A DNA stretch of 64,000 nt from Xylaria sp. FL1777 (GCA_022578965.1 MU400538.1:248001-312000); one strand, 5' to 3'; numbered from the stretch's first letter, positions 1-12,406 are shown. Notes: generated by a model from the sequence alone, not told the origin. A program made the numbers and translations.

Positions 1-480
1 TTAATTAAATAAAAAAAATAGCTAGCTAAAAAGCATTAAACTTAAAAGCTTTATAATTATTTTTATAGTAATAAAGCTAAGTTAACTATTATAAATTTCT
101 ATTAATAACACTTTAGTAAGCTAGTTAACTTAAAAGCTAACTTACTACTTATAATAACATTATAAGTTTTGTAAAACAAGCCTAAAAAGAAAAAAAATTA
201 TGTTATATACATTAAACTAGCTAAACACTTTGTGCTATTTTTAAATGTATAGTTTAATAAAACACTAAAACTATACCGCGCTAAATTAAAACTTATTAAA
301 ACTGTTTTGCATACTAAAAGTAAAGCTATTTAGCTCTTACTAATCTAAAACATATAAGCAGACTACAAAAGTTAAAAAGCCCTAAACTAATTATATATAA
401 ACTTAAAAACAGCTATTATGCTTAACAACAGCCTTGATAAAAAGCATGGACTTTTGCAGCCATAACAGATTATTATATGC
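1..480. repeat. AT-saturated block, probable RIP-degraded repeat
   Basis: The first 480 bases are extremely A+T rich, full of TpA steps and the words agcta/ttaa, with long runs lacking C or G, and have no open frame of note. The composition changes abruptly near 480-540 to ordinary, balanced sequence. In Pezizomycotina such blocks usually come from repeat-induced point mutation of transposon copies. The parent element cannot be recognised and may continue left of the window. The RIP origin is inferred from composition only. Confidence 0.6.
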
Positions 481-3275
481 AGAATAGAGAGTCAAACACT
501 TAGTTCCAAGCCCTGACATATAGCCCTTGTTATATGTGGAGCTTGGCCGTTTACGCGGAGGCGTCAACTAGGTAAAGCCACACCGGCCAAATAAGGTCGG
601 CTGCTTAAGCGACCCGGTTCGGAGCATGAACTACACCGGAGAAATCGGCGTCTCTGGCGCGTGAGATGGTTTAACTAGCATCCCCTTAACGTAGCTCTAG
701 ACAATTCTGGCCTTGAAGGATATGAGTAAAGATCAACAAACAGAGCGGCAGCATGGCAGGCGTAAATAAGTAGTTTCTCGTGTTTGTTCTCGTTGTCTAT
801 CTTCTAGTTACGTGTGTCCCTCTCTCTCTCTCTCTCTCTGTGCTTGAAACCGCTCTGCTTATGGTGATGTGAATTGTTCAGTCGATGAAACTTCGATCAA
901 TATATAGGCATTCTGAACTCGATTTAAAGGTTAGTAGGAGGATGATCCTACATGTCGATAGGATGACAATCCTGTATAGACGCGCTAGAGCTTGTACCGG
1001 CAGGGTATTTTTGGTAAGAAAGTTTACTATATCTACTTACTGAACAAGGGCTGTCACGTGGCAAGAATGCCTCGAGACTGATCAACAGCTATTATTTTAT
1101 CCGAAATAGCATAGTTATATGACAGCCTTGTGATTAATAGTCCTTTTGCTTTCCTAGTATCTAGCGTGGTGCTATAGCATTGTCATCCTGCTGACGTGAA
1201 GAGGCGTATTTGGGGGTTCCAGAGTTGGTGTGGTTGGGTATCAGTTTTAAGGTTACAATGCGTCGAGTACTAGCGTTGGGATGAGTATTTAGCTAGGTAG
1301 TTTACGTCAATAAAACTACCCAAAGCCTGTGTTTTAGACTCTGCTATCCTTGGCTTCCGTATGATTATTGTTCCCACTAGAGATAGATAGTGTATAGTGT
1401 GGGGGTATGCTAATGGGATTTACTACTTGAACCACTTCTTCGGCACCGAATCTTGAGTGCTTAAATATCTGAAAGTCGAGTTGTGTTTCGATTCTGACGT
1501 GCATGCTGCAGTAAAGTTGCCAGGGGGGCTTGTTACCCCATACAGTATATCCTCCGCCCAGGTGTCAGCTCTGCAATGTGCGTGCATAACTCAGTGTTGC
1601 CCGACTGAACGGAAGACTGAGTGGTGTAACTTTTGAGGTTGCATCCGTGACTATAAGAATAGTTGAAGTCTTGGGTAGGATGCGCCCATGCATGTAAAGG
1701 TAGTACACTTCAAACGCTTCTGAGGATAGTGTAGTACGTGTATGCTAGGAAATGGGCAACGAGCATGGCGTTGGTAACGCAAGATCGACGGTCCTTGCAT
1801 TAACGGATCTGTGCCGCGTACCTCGGCACCGGATAGGTACTGTACGTTTACCAGTCAGTTTAGTAAACTGTACGCTTCATCCAAGATCTGGAAGGTTACC
1901 AGGGTGTAACAGGGATGCTAGGTAATTACTAAGATGTTACGGAGCTGTTACCAAGACATTACAAAATGTTACTGGGGACTAACTTCTTGGTTAGCCCTTC
2001 TATGTGTATAAACCTAGTATAAGTATGCTTAATTTGGATAGTAGGGCAGGTATTGCGCAAAGCTTCGATATTATGAATGAGATATAAGGTTTTATTCTCT
2101 AAATAATGTACGTGAAATAGATAAAGTAGTTGCATTGTATTATATGGAAATAGTAGATAACTGGTTGGCATCAAGATACGTCTTTCACGATAGCGACGAG
2201 GGTTACTATTAGATAGTAGGCACCTGAATGGGTTTAAATCAGAATGTGGGACAGACAGAAGTCCTTGTTACCTCCTAATCGGGTATCGCCGAAATGAGCG
2301 ACTACGCAAACTGCAGTTGTTCGAACCCAACTTACACACTCTTAGTGTTCCTGTAGGATTGTTGCTTCGTAGCTTGGCTCGTCACGAAGGATCAACAGCT
2401 CCGAAGACTACCTTCTCGAATGTTTTTTTTTAACTCTACTGAGCAGATTTAACAATACATATGCCTCAGCTTGGAGGGCGAACATCTGTAATATTTATTC
2501 TGTTTCTTCGTCTATATTATACTTGACGTTCAAAACTCCACCCTACTTACTGTATTTGAAAACTCGCTCTAATACTCCATATATACTGACAGGCGTCCCT
2601 TGCAACGGCTCTTGCTGAGGTTGTGTAATGCCTGTCTACCAATCTAGTATATCAGTAGATAGCGGGAAGATCGGCTGTGTGGACCAACAAATAATTACCC
2701 CTGCTGGAAACCTCTACGCGCAGTACAGTATACATAGCATCGCAGTAACATGGCAATTTGATGATTTGATTTGGGGAATAAGCCCTGGAGGGATGAGGCA
2801 ACTTAAAACGTCGCAGTCTTCGGCATGAGAATCTTCACTTACCCGCCAACTTTTTTCGAGCCTGCGACACAGAGTATGTACTCGTAAGCAGCAAGTAATG
2901 ACAACGGGTGGCTATTCTTCCCAATTCGCGATGACCAGATGCCCCATCCCCAAATCCATCATTGATACCTTGTTGTGGTTAATACTTCTTTTAGAATCTT
3001 GATGAAGACGGTTAGCCCGCTTCTTTAAACCCCAACACGAAGGATCACTTGCAGATATGCATACTCATAGTAGTATAGCATGGGTGCGAAATACCATATT
3101 ATCCTGGTAGCTCTTGCATGGTCAAATAGTATCCTACAACGTCTGATCTCAGTTTGTCAAATTTATACATATCTCTTCGTTTCGACCTAGTTTTTTAGTT
3201 CCCGTCCTTCTTCTTGAGATCTTTACTAGACCCGACCAACCACGGTGGGTCGATATTGGTTTTATCACTAGAGCA
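481..3275. other. Gene-free stretch
   Basis: I see no supportable gene here. Open frames are short, AT-biased and lack any recognisable motif. A CT dinucleotide run lies at 820-839. Confidence 0.55.
820..839 (+). repeat. (CT)10 microsatellite
   Basis: A perfect CT dinucleotide run of ten units in non-coding sequence, directly visible. Confidence 0.95.
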
Positions 3276-4543
3276 ATGGACGACGGCCAGCAAACCGTAC
3301 CTGCTGGCGACATTGGAAATCATGTTCTCCCGAAAGCGATCGTTATTTTCACCGGCATTGTCGCCTTGATTGCACTCATAATCCGCCTTCTTGCTAGACA
3401 AATTATGAGGAGGTTGGGTATTACTGATCTGTTGCTGATTATATCAATGGTAAATCGCATTTCGCTAGAGCCTGCCTCTATCAACACTGCGATGCTAACC
3501 TTTCTGTCTGTAGGCTTTCTATCTGGTCCATCATTACAATGCCTATCAAGCCGCTATCTACCCTGGGCTCGGCGTACACCAATGGCAATACAATGCTGAG
3601 CTTGCTGCTGCCTCACACTATGTAAAGAGAATTCTATAGTTTAGGTGTATAGACGGCAGAAAACTAACGACCTTTTAGAACTTCAAGATTGGAAGTATTT
3701 TCTTCGGCCTCAACATAGTCTTTTTGAAGATTGCCATCTTATATGACTGGATGTATATATTTGTGCCCGCGGGCACGAAGAATGCTCTGTTTTGGATCCT
3801 ACACGCTCTGATCTGGGCCAATGCCGTCTTTTATCTGATTGGAACCTTTATCGAAGCTTTCCAATGCCCGCCGGAGGAAGTGGGCACTCCAAAGTGCAAT
3901 ATCGACGTCGCCAAGTACAATCTCTCCTCCGGCATTATCAACGTCATATCCGACCTTACCATTCTGATCGCACCCCATTGGGTAATATGGAGGTTGAATC
4001 TGTCGAGGGTCAGGAAGATAGGCGTATCAGTTCTGTTCTTAATTGGCGCTCTGTAAGTATGCCCCATGCTTGACAAAACGTCGTTGGCAAACTAACATGC
4101 TTGGAAACAGTGCCACCGCCAGTGCCGTGGTGCGCGTCGTCTACGTCAGCTCTGCCTATGGCACCGGCGACATCTTGTTTTATGTAGTGAACATCAACCT
4201 CTGGGCAATCGCGGAACAGACCTTCGGATACCTCGTTATCGGTGTCCCAGCCATCCCGAAAGTCTTACATGACTTCCCGTGCGCCAAGCACTTCGGGTCT
4301 CTCGCTCGATCCAAATCCCAAGAAACCCCGAATGCGAATAACCGAAGAACCTGGCGGAACTCGACACCGCGAAGATATGCAGACATATGGGAAACAAGCG
4401 ACGTGGATACGCACGTTCTGATGACTATAGAAGGAGGGGAGGGAAAAGCGATTCCGCCGCCAGGTGCGGCGCAATTGCACGGGAGAAACGAGAGCCGGAA
4501 TTCCTCGGTGGATGTGGTAGGAGCCACGGTCACTAGATCATGA
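3276..4543 (+). CDS. Pth11-like / SAT4-family rhodopsin-domain membrane protein
   Basis: A four-exon gene (3276-3449, 3514-3621, 3679-4052, 4111-4543) encoding 362 residues. All three introns are 57-64 nt with GT-AG ends, and introns 2 and 3 carry ACTAAC branch motifs. The N-terminal half is a series of hydrophobic helices beginning around residue 18; the central part has the family pattern CNIDVAKYNLSSGIINVISD followed by a helix and WRLNLSRVRKIGVS, typical of the fungal 'rhodopsin domain' family (SAT4/Pth11-like, seven transmembrane helices). The C-terminal ~100 residues are polar and probably cytosolic. Family members are mostly uncharacterised; Pth11 itself acts as a surface-sensing receptor in Magnaporthe. 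The N-terminus is shorter than many relatives, and no CFEM domain is present. Ligand and partners are unknown. Confidence 0.88.
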
Positions 4544-5659
4544 CGAATATTTTTTATGTCCCATTTGTACAACACACACCGGAGTTAAGCGATTATACCC
4601 ATAACGGATCAGCAGCTATCTATCACGGCCGGGCGGCCGGGACTGTAGCTGGGCTTTTTGTAATAGTAGAGTTCCTGGTAAGTAGCTGTAAAAAGTGTTT
4701 TAACACCAGATTTTAACCCTATACCAGTTCACTATTTACCGGACCGGGGTCTCTGAGTCGAAGTAATGACATGCGTTGTCAACAACTGCACAGCGAATTG
4801 GGCGGAGTCTTCGAGTTGCGCACACAATAGGGGCATAAATATATGGGCAATGGCGCTGTTGCTTACAGGCCTCGACATTTCCGACGTTCGATGAAGGGAC
4901 TCCGCAGAAAACGCAGCTTCGACAAAAAGGACTACCTCTAAGATAATACGGCATACATTCGGTGCCCCAGGACTGACACATTTTCGCTTTTCAACACGCA
5001 CCGTACGTCATGTGGCATCTTTCCAATTACTGTGCGCCCAGTATCGAGATTCTTGGGATAGATACAAGCAGTTCGAAGGACAGCATGAAGACAACGGCGG
5101 GCAACACCAAGTGTTGAAGCGGTGGATTGCGCTATTTCTCCCTGTACGGATTTGACGCGCCATTTTTTACTTGATAGTTGTGGTGGTACATACTACACAT
5201 AGATGGACGAGTCCCAAACAACAGTCGAACTCTGTTGTTGTATAATTATCGAGCACGTGTTCCCAGGGGTTGCTCGTTCAGAATTAGTAAACAAAGCAAC
5301 ACGATGATAACAACCTCGCTTATAGCGGAAACACGAAGAACGGAAATGAAAACAAAGGGTTTTGCTATAGATGTGTTAAGAAATTTCGTGTTTCTGTAGC
5401 TGATACCTCCGCAAACGTCTGTAAGCAGCACTTAGAAAAGAAGATAAGCTCCTTGACATAAAATAAGCGATCATGGCTATTCGAAATGGGCTGAGGTTAG
5501 AACTACGGACGATATGCACGGACTCATACACCACTGTATTTACTAGCGGTTAGATAAAACCCATGAACTAAGTTTCCTAATCTAGATGTACCGAAAATCC
5601 CAGTCAATATTATTGCTACCCTAGTAGCTACCCATGTTGTGCAGTCTATCCGCCATCTC
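4544..5659. other. Gene-free stretch
   Basis: Between the rhodopsin-domain gene and the TPR relic I see only short frames with no recognisable domain on either strand. Confidence 0.5.
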
Positions 5660-6147
5660 ACGTCATTACTCTGGACTTGAACGCTTCTATCATAAATGTA
5701 GAGGCCAATGCCTTCATCATCTGCATCTGGCCCAACAGCCCATTTAACATCAGCGTTGTCATGGTTGTATCCGGGTGAGGCTCCCCGGGCGCCTGTTTGT
5801 GAATCTCAAGCGTCTCTCTTATCGGATTCTCTGCCTTTTCGGGGGCACCCTGCAAGCAGTCAAGGTGCACGCAGTGCGGTCTGGAGCGTAGCTGGGTTAT
5901 CGCGTCCAAGCAGTTGAAGCTGTACAAGCACTACGCGCTTGAGCTCTTTCACCGGAACGTCGACTTTGCCCTTGTCGTCCAGCATCATGGCTACTGTATG
6001 TTGTGTCTCGTCTTCAGCGTGTCAGGATGATCGGCACCCAAGGCCTTCTGTTGACCCGAAGCGTGGCCTGGAACGCTTGCTGTGCCTCCCCCAGGCGGCT
6101 TTGCTTGCAGTACATGGTAGCCAAATTGGCCAGGACTCTGAGCAGTT
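5660..6147 (-). pseudogene. Relic of a TPR (kinesin light chain-type) repeat gene
   Basis: On the minus strand three reading frames in succession carry tetratricopeptide-type fragments. At about 6147-6030 comes VLANLATMYCKQSRLGEAQQ, then after a shift GADHPDTLKTRHNI, then after further shifts a piece with LLGRDNPATLQTALR, and at about 5820-5700 EIHKQAPGEPHPDTTMTTL. The recurring pattern (LG-x-x-HPDTL-x-T, then LA followed by A/E-rich helix) is that of kinesin-light-chain-like TPR repeats, common at the C-terminus of fungal NLR-like (NACHT/NB-ARC-TPR) proteins. In-frame stops and at least two frameshifts separate the pieces, so the gene is dead. No nucleotide-binding domain is visible upstream (towards 6480), so the parent may have been an NLR or a simple TPR protein. 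Confidence 0.72.
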
Positions 6148-7429
6148 CTGAACTTCTCGGGCCCGAGGGCTAACCCCGCGATCTATACCGATGGTTGGTA
6201 GGGTTTTACAACTCCGTCATACGCGCCTTGACTTTCAAGGGCTGGAGGGAGGTTGTACCGCTATCAATCAACGCCAATTCTGTGGTCTACCTGCTTATCA
6301 GGAGGTGTCCTCCTTGTCGGGGAACCGGTGGAACAACTCCCAACCCGTCAATGATACCATTCCGGCCGTCGTTGAAGATGTTCGCTGGCTACGCTTTGAT
6401 CGTCTACCAGGACGTTAACATGTGCACCGAGACTGCATTAATCAGACTAGGCAACGCCGGTCCGGGATCGAGCTAGACCCATAGGTTTTTGCTATAAGGC
6501 TACGGCCGTTTATTCTCCATATGTTCTCTTCGCTCTTTTTCTCCCTCCCTTTTCCGTACGTCGAACAAACATCGGAATAGCCTTACCGAATACAGTAAAG
6601 TGGTGCGAGAGCGATATTCCCCAAAACATCTTTGAAGAACAGGATCCCGTAACATTATAGATTGGGAGACGAATAAGCGGCTGAACGAGATTCGGGCTCT
6701 TTAGACGCTCGTCTAGGAGAGGGCATAAAGCAGGCTTCGGACGCGGCGAAGTCTCGCCATCTACCGTCTGATAATTCTACTACTACCAGGCAGGTTTACC
6801 AGCCCTGCCATCTCTTCCCTTCACGACTCCCTAGGAAGTCATGATATATCGACCAGAGCACTATGACCGATCAAAATCCTTGGCATTGTGTTAGTCTACG
6901 GTACAACTATCATAAAAATATGTCATGCGTATCATGGGTGTCTCGCCACTCAATCATGCTTTGAAGTAGAAGACACAATACATCGTGATTTAAGTGGTAT
7001 TCCGTATAGCTCCCGATACGAGGTTTCCGCTTATAAAGTATCACCTACTTTGTTCAATCGGCCTAGTGCCTAGAAGATTGAATCATCGACTTAGTTATCC
7101 TGAAAAAGCCTTGCCAGCAAGCTCTTTAAGGACATACTCCTTATTAGATCTAATGTCCTAAAGGTAAATTAACAAGTAAAAAACACAACTCGTAACTACT
7201 TAAAAGTGCTAATTACGAATTATCTTTTGAGAAGCATATAGTATTCGGCCAATCTTGTATGTTTGTAACCTAGACACCAAAATACGGAGCCATAGGGCCT
7301 AATGCACACCACTAACAGCCAGTTTGCTTACAACGATATATATGTCCTTACACTTTCGAGGCCGGAAGACGATCAGTTGGCCGGCCGCAAGTGTTATCTC
7401 AATGGGAGAGTCACCGCGCTTATAACTTT

Positions 7430-7506
7430 AGCTATATAAACTCTTATATAGACTTTTTTATATAGACCTAGCCATACGGACCCTTATATGGACTCTTCTA
7501 TACAGC
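7430..7506 (+). repeat. Degenerate ~16-18-bp tandem repeat
   Basis: About four to five imperfect copies of a unit built on c(t)cttatatagac follow each other (for example ctcttatatagac, tttatatagac, cccttatatggac, ttctatacagc). Function unknown. Confidence 0.6.
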
Positions 7507-7510
7507 GCTG

Positions 7511-7538
7511 TTTCCCCCCTTTCCCCCCTTTCCCCCCT
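7511..7538 (+). repeat. Three tandem tttcccccc units
   Basis: Three consecutive copies of the 9-bp unit tttcccccc form a strongly strand-asymmetric pyrimidine tract directly after the degenerate tatatagac repeats. Confidence 0.9.
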
Positions 7539-8241
7539 TGATCTTCTATTCTACCGTTCCACTTCATTCCACTCATTACAACATTAACGTTGGGTTTCCT
7601 ACCCTCATTCTTATGTAATGCAGAAAGCCTTCGGCCATAAACAGTATATTAAGCTTTATTTAACGCTAATACGCTTTTTGCTTCTTGTTTAGTGCCTTCG
7701 CTATCCCTTATAGTACTCTAGCCTCATACCCCTTTTCCACTCCACTTCAGTACCTAGGTAGGTAGAAATGCAGTGAGTTGCGACGACGTTTGGACCATTG
7801 ATGTTCCGGTGAAGTCGCGAGGTCAGTGAGCAGAGTAGGAAGAGCGATAGACCACTACGACTAAGGGGTTGGGGTCGCCGGGTTAGCTCGATTGCTTGCG
7901 CAGTTAATTCGACGTTCCGGACGTATGACTAAGCCTAGGTAAGGGGCTAACTAGCCCATTCATTCACTATCGTCATTTTCATGTGCAGTTCAACAATAAC
8001 AGTCGAGTTCGAGCTATGAATCGTCGAAGTTTGCTTGCCATCGCGTCGGCTCTTGCAGATTTCTGGCAACTTTACGTGATGAGAATCTAGGCTCATCGGA
8101 TGCATTTACGTCGCACCGTATTACCTACAGCTTCCTGGCCAATCCTTCGTTCCCGCTTCTTCAGACAAAGTGTCTAAGACTTGAGAACCCATTTAATCCC
8201 TCGTTCCATCTTCTCAGTCTGACCTCAGAACATGGCCAATT

Positions 8242-9686
8242 ATGGCGAAGCCACAGAATCGAAAGAGACAGCACGCAGACGACGGCGCGCAAGACGAACA
8301 TCCAAGCAAGAAGATCAAGTCAAGAGGTCACCACTATTCGAATTTCTCACCAGAATTCTGGGATAACTTATCGAAGGTCTGGCTCGCGCCTCGCGCCCTG
8401 CGAGAACTTGACCGGCGACACAGCATTCGACCGGCCACAAAACCCGCAACATCAGAAGACATATATTCGAAGGATCTTGCCCGTTTCGCAAGACATGGCG
8501 GCCCAGATCTTCGGCATCTAAGAGGGGTAAACTTGATTTATAAACGTGATACTGTCATTGCCTGACATGGCCTATCTAGTGTCCAGAGCCAAGGCTCAAC
8601 ACAGTGGCTTCCAACCGCTCCTCACCATCCTCCAGATCCAGCAGAAATACCCACACCACTAACGCGACGAGCATTTCCTCTAATATCAGGAAGTCATCGG
8701 CATACGACGATAATTTCGAACAGCATCTCAACGAGAATGGTATCTACCTTCCCCACTATAGATTACCAGGCAACCATCGCCCCCCAATACCTAATAACAT
8801 CGGCGAGCTTCGAGCGGGGCTATCTGCCCGTCGGGCATCTCTTTCGCCATCGCGCTTTGATGAATCGGTATTTGTGGATTTCGAAGAAAAGAATGAAACA
8901 AGATCGGAGGGAACAGTGATGCGCAATGTCATCCCGATTATCGCTGGCAACGCAGACATTCGAAACGATGGCCATCTTCCATTCACTAACCTCGAGTCAC
9001 TAACTAACGAGACTACTGTTAAGCCGGTACCCGACCATTTCGACGGAGCTCGAACAAACGACCTTCACCCCCAAGTGAAGCATGACCTTAATAGGACCAT
9101 CATACCCACAAAACATGCGGGTGACCCGGTGGCGGCAAACTTCTTCTTGGAGGCTAAAGCACCAAAGGGAGGTGCAGACGTGGCACGACGACAGGCCTGC
9201 CACGACGGGGCATACGGCGCTCACGCCATGCATAGCCTGCAGAATTATGGTAAAGAGGAACCTGTCTATGACGACAATGCCTACGCGTTGAGCTTAACCT
9301 ACCATGCCGGAATACTCTATCTGTACGCCCACCATCCCACGGCGCCGAATACTCCTGGAGGGCGGTCGGCGTATTATATGACTAAGCTTGATGGTTACCA
9401 AATGACGGGCAACCCTAAGACTTTCATTGACGGAACTACCGCATTTAGGAATGCGAGAGACATGGCAGAACGGCACCGAAACAGCTTCATTGAAGCTGCC
9501 AACTCTCGAGCGAGACAAGCTGATGTACTACTGACCAGCCAAGACGGTCACACAGACATCAACGAGGTACAACATGACAGCGATCCAAGCTCTGGTACAG
9601 TTATAGGCTATCCAGGATACGTAACTCAACAGCGCGTAAATAAGGCAGCTATACAAAGCCAACTACCCCTAGGGTTAAAAAATTAA
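8242..9686 (+). CDS. Fungal PD-(D/E)xK-like protein (DUF7924-type)
   Basis: Two exons (8242-8526, 8580-9686) joined in phase by a 53-nt intron encode 463 residues. The N-terminus is basic with a KKIK nuclear-type signal. It is followed by FWDNLSKVWLAPRALRELDR and, across the splice, HLRGCPEPRL, both hallmarks of a large uncharacterised fungal family (I believe catalogued as DUF7924). The C-terminal half carries FFLEAKAPKGGADVARRQAC, with E286-x-K288, then HDGAYGAHAMHSLQNYG; a beta strand with E-x-K followed by a Q/Y-containing helix is the signature of restriction-endonuclease-like folds, so nuclease-like activity is inferred, not shown. Serine-rich sequence (around residues 104-125) links the two parts. 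The gene appears intact. It is flanked by long gene-poor sequence, consistent with accessory DNA. An ATG at 8232 is in another frame that stops soon. Confidence 0.8.
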
Positions 9687-10543
9687 GTAAGTGTTTTTTA
9701 GTAATTCTGTATTAATCGTAGTTCCTTAGTATTAATAAATATCAATAGAAAGAAATTTTATTATTGTAATATTAATACCGTGTTTTATCCGATCAAAAGT
9801 TCTCCAATTGAGTTGGTCTGTATTATAAACTAGGTAGTTAAGGAGTAACAGGTTCAGCCTATTTCCTAGTAAACGGGACTAGGCGAGTACTCCTATTCGC
9901 GGCCTGCTCACGTAGTTCACTTCACTACGGCCGAACCACTCAAACTTTTCAAGTAGTTCAAACGAAAAGAATAGCGACTATCATGTCACAAATGATATGC
10001 CTTCCGCCATCGTCGACGGGCTTTACATAATCCAATTGAAATACAAATTAACAACCAAGGATCGCAGCTCCGTGGTAATTATCTAAACTATAACGTCTGC
10101 CTAACTTGAAAATAAAGTAGTAGATGATATAAGTGAAGATGCTACTCACCTTATCATCCTCTCAATTCTATATGCAGTGAATAAGTTTTGATTGCGCTCC
10201 ATAAAACGACACTTCTCGATCTGTGATCAACAATCGTCAAACTGGCTCAAAGAAAAGAAAAGAAAATGTGTTAGGCGGCAATGATATTCTGTATAGTCTT
10301 GCTGAGCGGATTCTAACACGGAGAAAAGATGGGCGTATTTAATTTTCGTTACGGTAGGATGACGACTGTACCTGGGAGGTAAATGGCGTATATGAGTTTA
10401 GTGCAATTGTTGAAGATTGTGTCTTCTACGGGTTACCATGGCAGTATCTGGTATTACACTTCTCCATAGGTAATAAGAGCTGAGAACGAAAACCCGACAC
10501 AAAATATGACTCGCCGTGCCTCGAATGGTAATAGGGTTGTATT
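9687..10543. other. Gene-free, AT-rich after 9690
   Basis: Non-coding sequence between convergent genes. An AT-rich patch at about 9690-9790 probably holds the 3' end of the upstream gene. No other element recognised. Confidence 0.55.
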
Positions 10544-12406
10544 TCAGCTCGCTCGTCTCCTAGCATACTCCTTCCGCCCCCAATAGAGGACCCCACCAAT
10601 GAACCACAACACGATGAGAACAGCGGCAAGAACGGGCGCAAATATAGCACCCCTGACGACTACGAAGCCACTCACAACAGCGAAGATGGCGGGGACGAGC
10701 ACGAAAGGCCGATACGGCCGCCGGAGAGCCGGCTCGCGGACACGCAGGACGATGGCGCCGAGCACGGTCAGGAAGAAGAACGAGTACTCGCCAAGGCCGT
10801 TGAAGGTGATGAGGGCGCGGAAGTTGCCGAAGAGGATGTACAGGGCGGAGAGCACGGCGGACAAGATGATGGCGTTGACGGGGGCGTCTGACGTGACTAC
10901 TACTACGTCCGGGGGGTTATCCGTCGACTCGGATTCCTCCTGCTCGGCTCGTCTTTTCCGAACGCCGACTTGGCCGAGTTGTGCGAAGACGCGCGGGAAC
11001 CAGTCTTGGTTCGCGGCTGCTACTGCCATGCGGCCGGCTACGAAGGAATTGCCTAGCAGGGAGCCTGCGACGACGAGACAGATGAGAATGGCGGCTACGA
11101 TGCCGAAACCTTGGCCTAGAAGGCGCGTTATAGCGGTCTTATATTCCTATATCAGTTCATATCTACAGTGGGAGGTTTAAGGCGTACACATACCACGGCG
11201 ACGCTATCTGTCGTTGAGACGATATTCCATGGCAGTAATATATAGTAAGCTGCATTGGCGGCGATGAAGCACAGCACTATGGTGAGAATCGCGCTGTTGA
11301 TGGCGAGTGGGAGTTGCTTCGCCGGTGCCGAAAGCTCGCTGGAGATATAGATTGCCTGTTTGGCGTCAGCTCTCAGTGATCATAAAGGATCGCCTGATAC
11401 ACGCTCACCTTATCCCAGCCCGAGTAGGCCCATAGCGCACCGTACAGGGCAGTCGAGTAGTGGCCAAGAAGCTCCCATTCGCTCAGACGTCCCCAATCAG
11501 TTGTGCTTCCATCTGGATTCACCGTCGGCCGATTCCCAAACCACTTGAACATCTGCTGTTAGTAATATCTCTTCGGAGAAAGGCCTGAAAGGGGGAAGGA
11601 GACATGGAATTTAATTACTCACGGGCTTCGTCAACCAATCACGACCGCCAACATCGTCCCTCTTCGGATCTGTGGTCTGGATGACGACAACGACAATCCC
11701 AGCGACGACAACAGCGGCGATGGCGGTGAACTTCGTGACGACGAAGAAGCGGTTCAAGCGCGTGCTGGCCTTGGTGCTGACCGAGTTCGCCACGCTGATG
11801 ACGGCCAAGATGAGGATGGAGAGGAGCTTGTGCTCGACCCTGTCGGCCTGGTCGGTGATGCCGGCGGCCGAGTAGATGCTCTCGACAAAGACGATGCTGA
11901 GGATCGCCAGCGTCGCGGGCATCACGGCCACGATCCACGTCCAGGCGGCCAGGAAGCCGAAGACGTCGCCGAAGGTGTACCGCAGGAACGGCTGGACTCC
12001 GCCTAGACGTTTTCATTTGGGCGGTCAATTATGCGACACATGTAAACTACATAGGATGACATGGAATGAGATCCCATTTCTTACCTTCGCCGGGTATCGC
12101 CGTGCCGAGCTCCGCCATGGTGGAAGCCCCCGTCCATGCTAGAATCCCGCCGATAAGCCACACCACCAGCGCAGCGCCCGGGGAGGGGACGTGAGTGTCG
12201 ATGGATCCCGGAGACGTGAAAACGCCACTTCCTATCACGATGCTGATGACGATCGCAAAAGCCTCGGCGGTGCCGAGATTCTTGGAGAATGAGGACCCCC
12301 GAGGGTTGTCGTCGCTTATGACACCATCGTGGTGAGGGGCGACGGCCTCGTTGTCTGGCTCTTGAGACGCAGCCAGCAGCGGTCTCGTTTCTCCTTCGGA
12401 TGCCAT
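10544..12406 (-). CDS. Amino-acid permease, APC superfamily LAT type
   Basis: Five exons on the minus strand (12406-12085, 12002-11623, 11543-11409, 11355-11194, 11146-10544) give 533 residues; every junction is GT-AG and in phase. The N-terminal ~45 residues are polar, followed by the first APC helix with IVISIVIGSGVFTSPGS, the substrate- and ion-binding unwound helix pattern of amino-acid/polyamine/organocation transporters. Further helices include WTWIVAVMPATLAILSIVFV and ILICLVVAGSLLGNSFVAGR; about twelve are expected. The pattern WAYSGWDK followed by ELSAPAKQLPLAI is typical of LAT/Mup1-Mup3-type permeases. It should import neutral amino acids, possibly methionine, across the plasma membrane, but specificity cannot be read from the sequence. 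The coding exons are much more GC-rich than the flanks. Confidence 0.9.

Larger units (their letters stand above)
6148..8241. other. Gene-free stretch with degenerate tandem repeats
   Basis: No supportable gene. A plus-strand open frame at 6195-6476 has balanced composition but no recognisable family, and may be another gene remnant. Imperfect repeats lie at 7430-7538. Confidence 0.5.

Noticed and set aside
2628..2828. 66-residue plus-strand frame in the left arm
   Set aside because: Short, without motif or splice continuation; likely chance.
10599..12142. Plus-strand frames opposite the permease
   Set aside because: Antisense shadows of the GC-rich permease exons.
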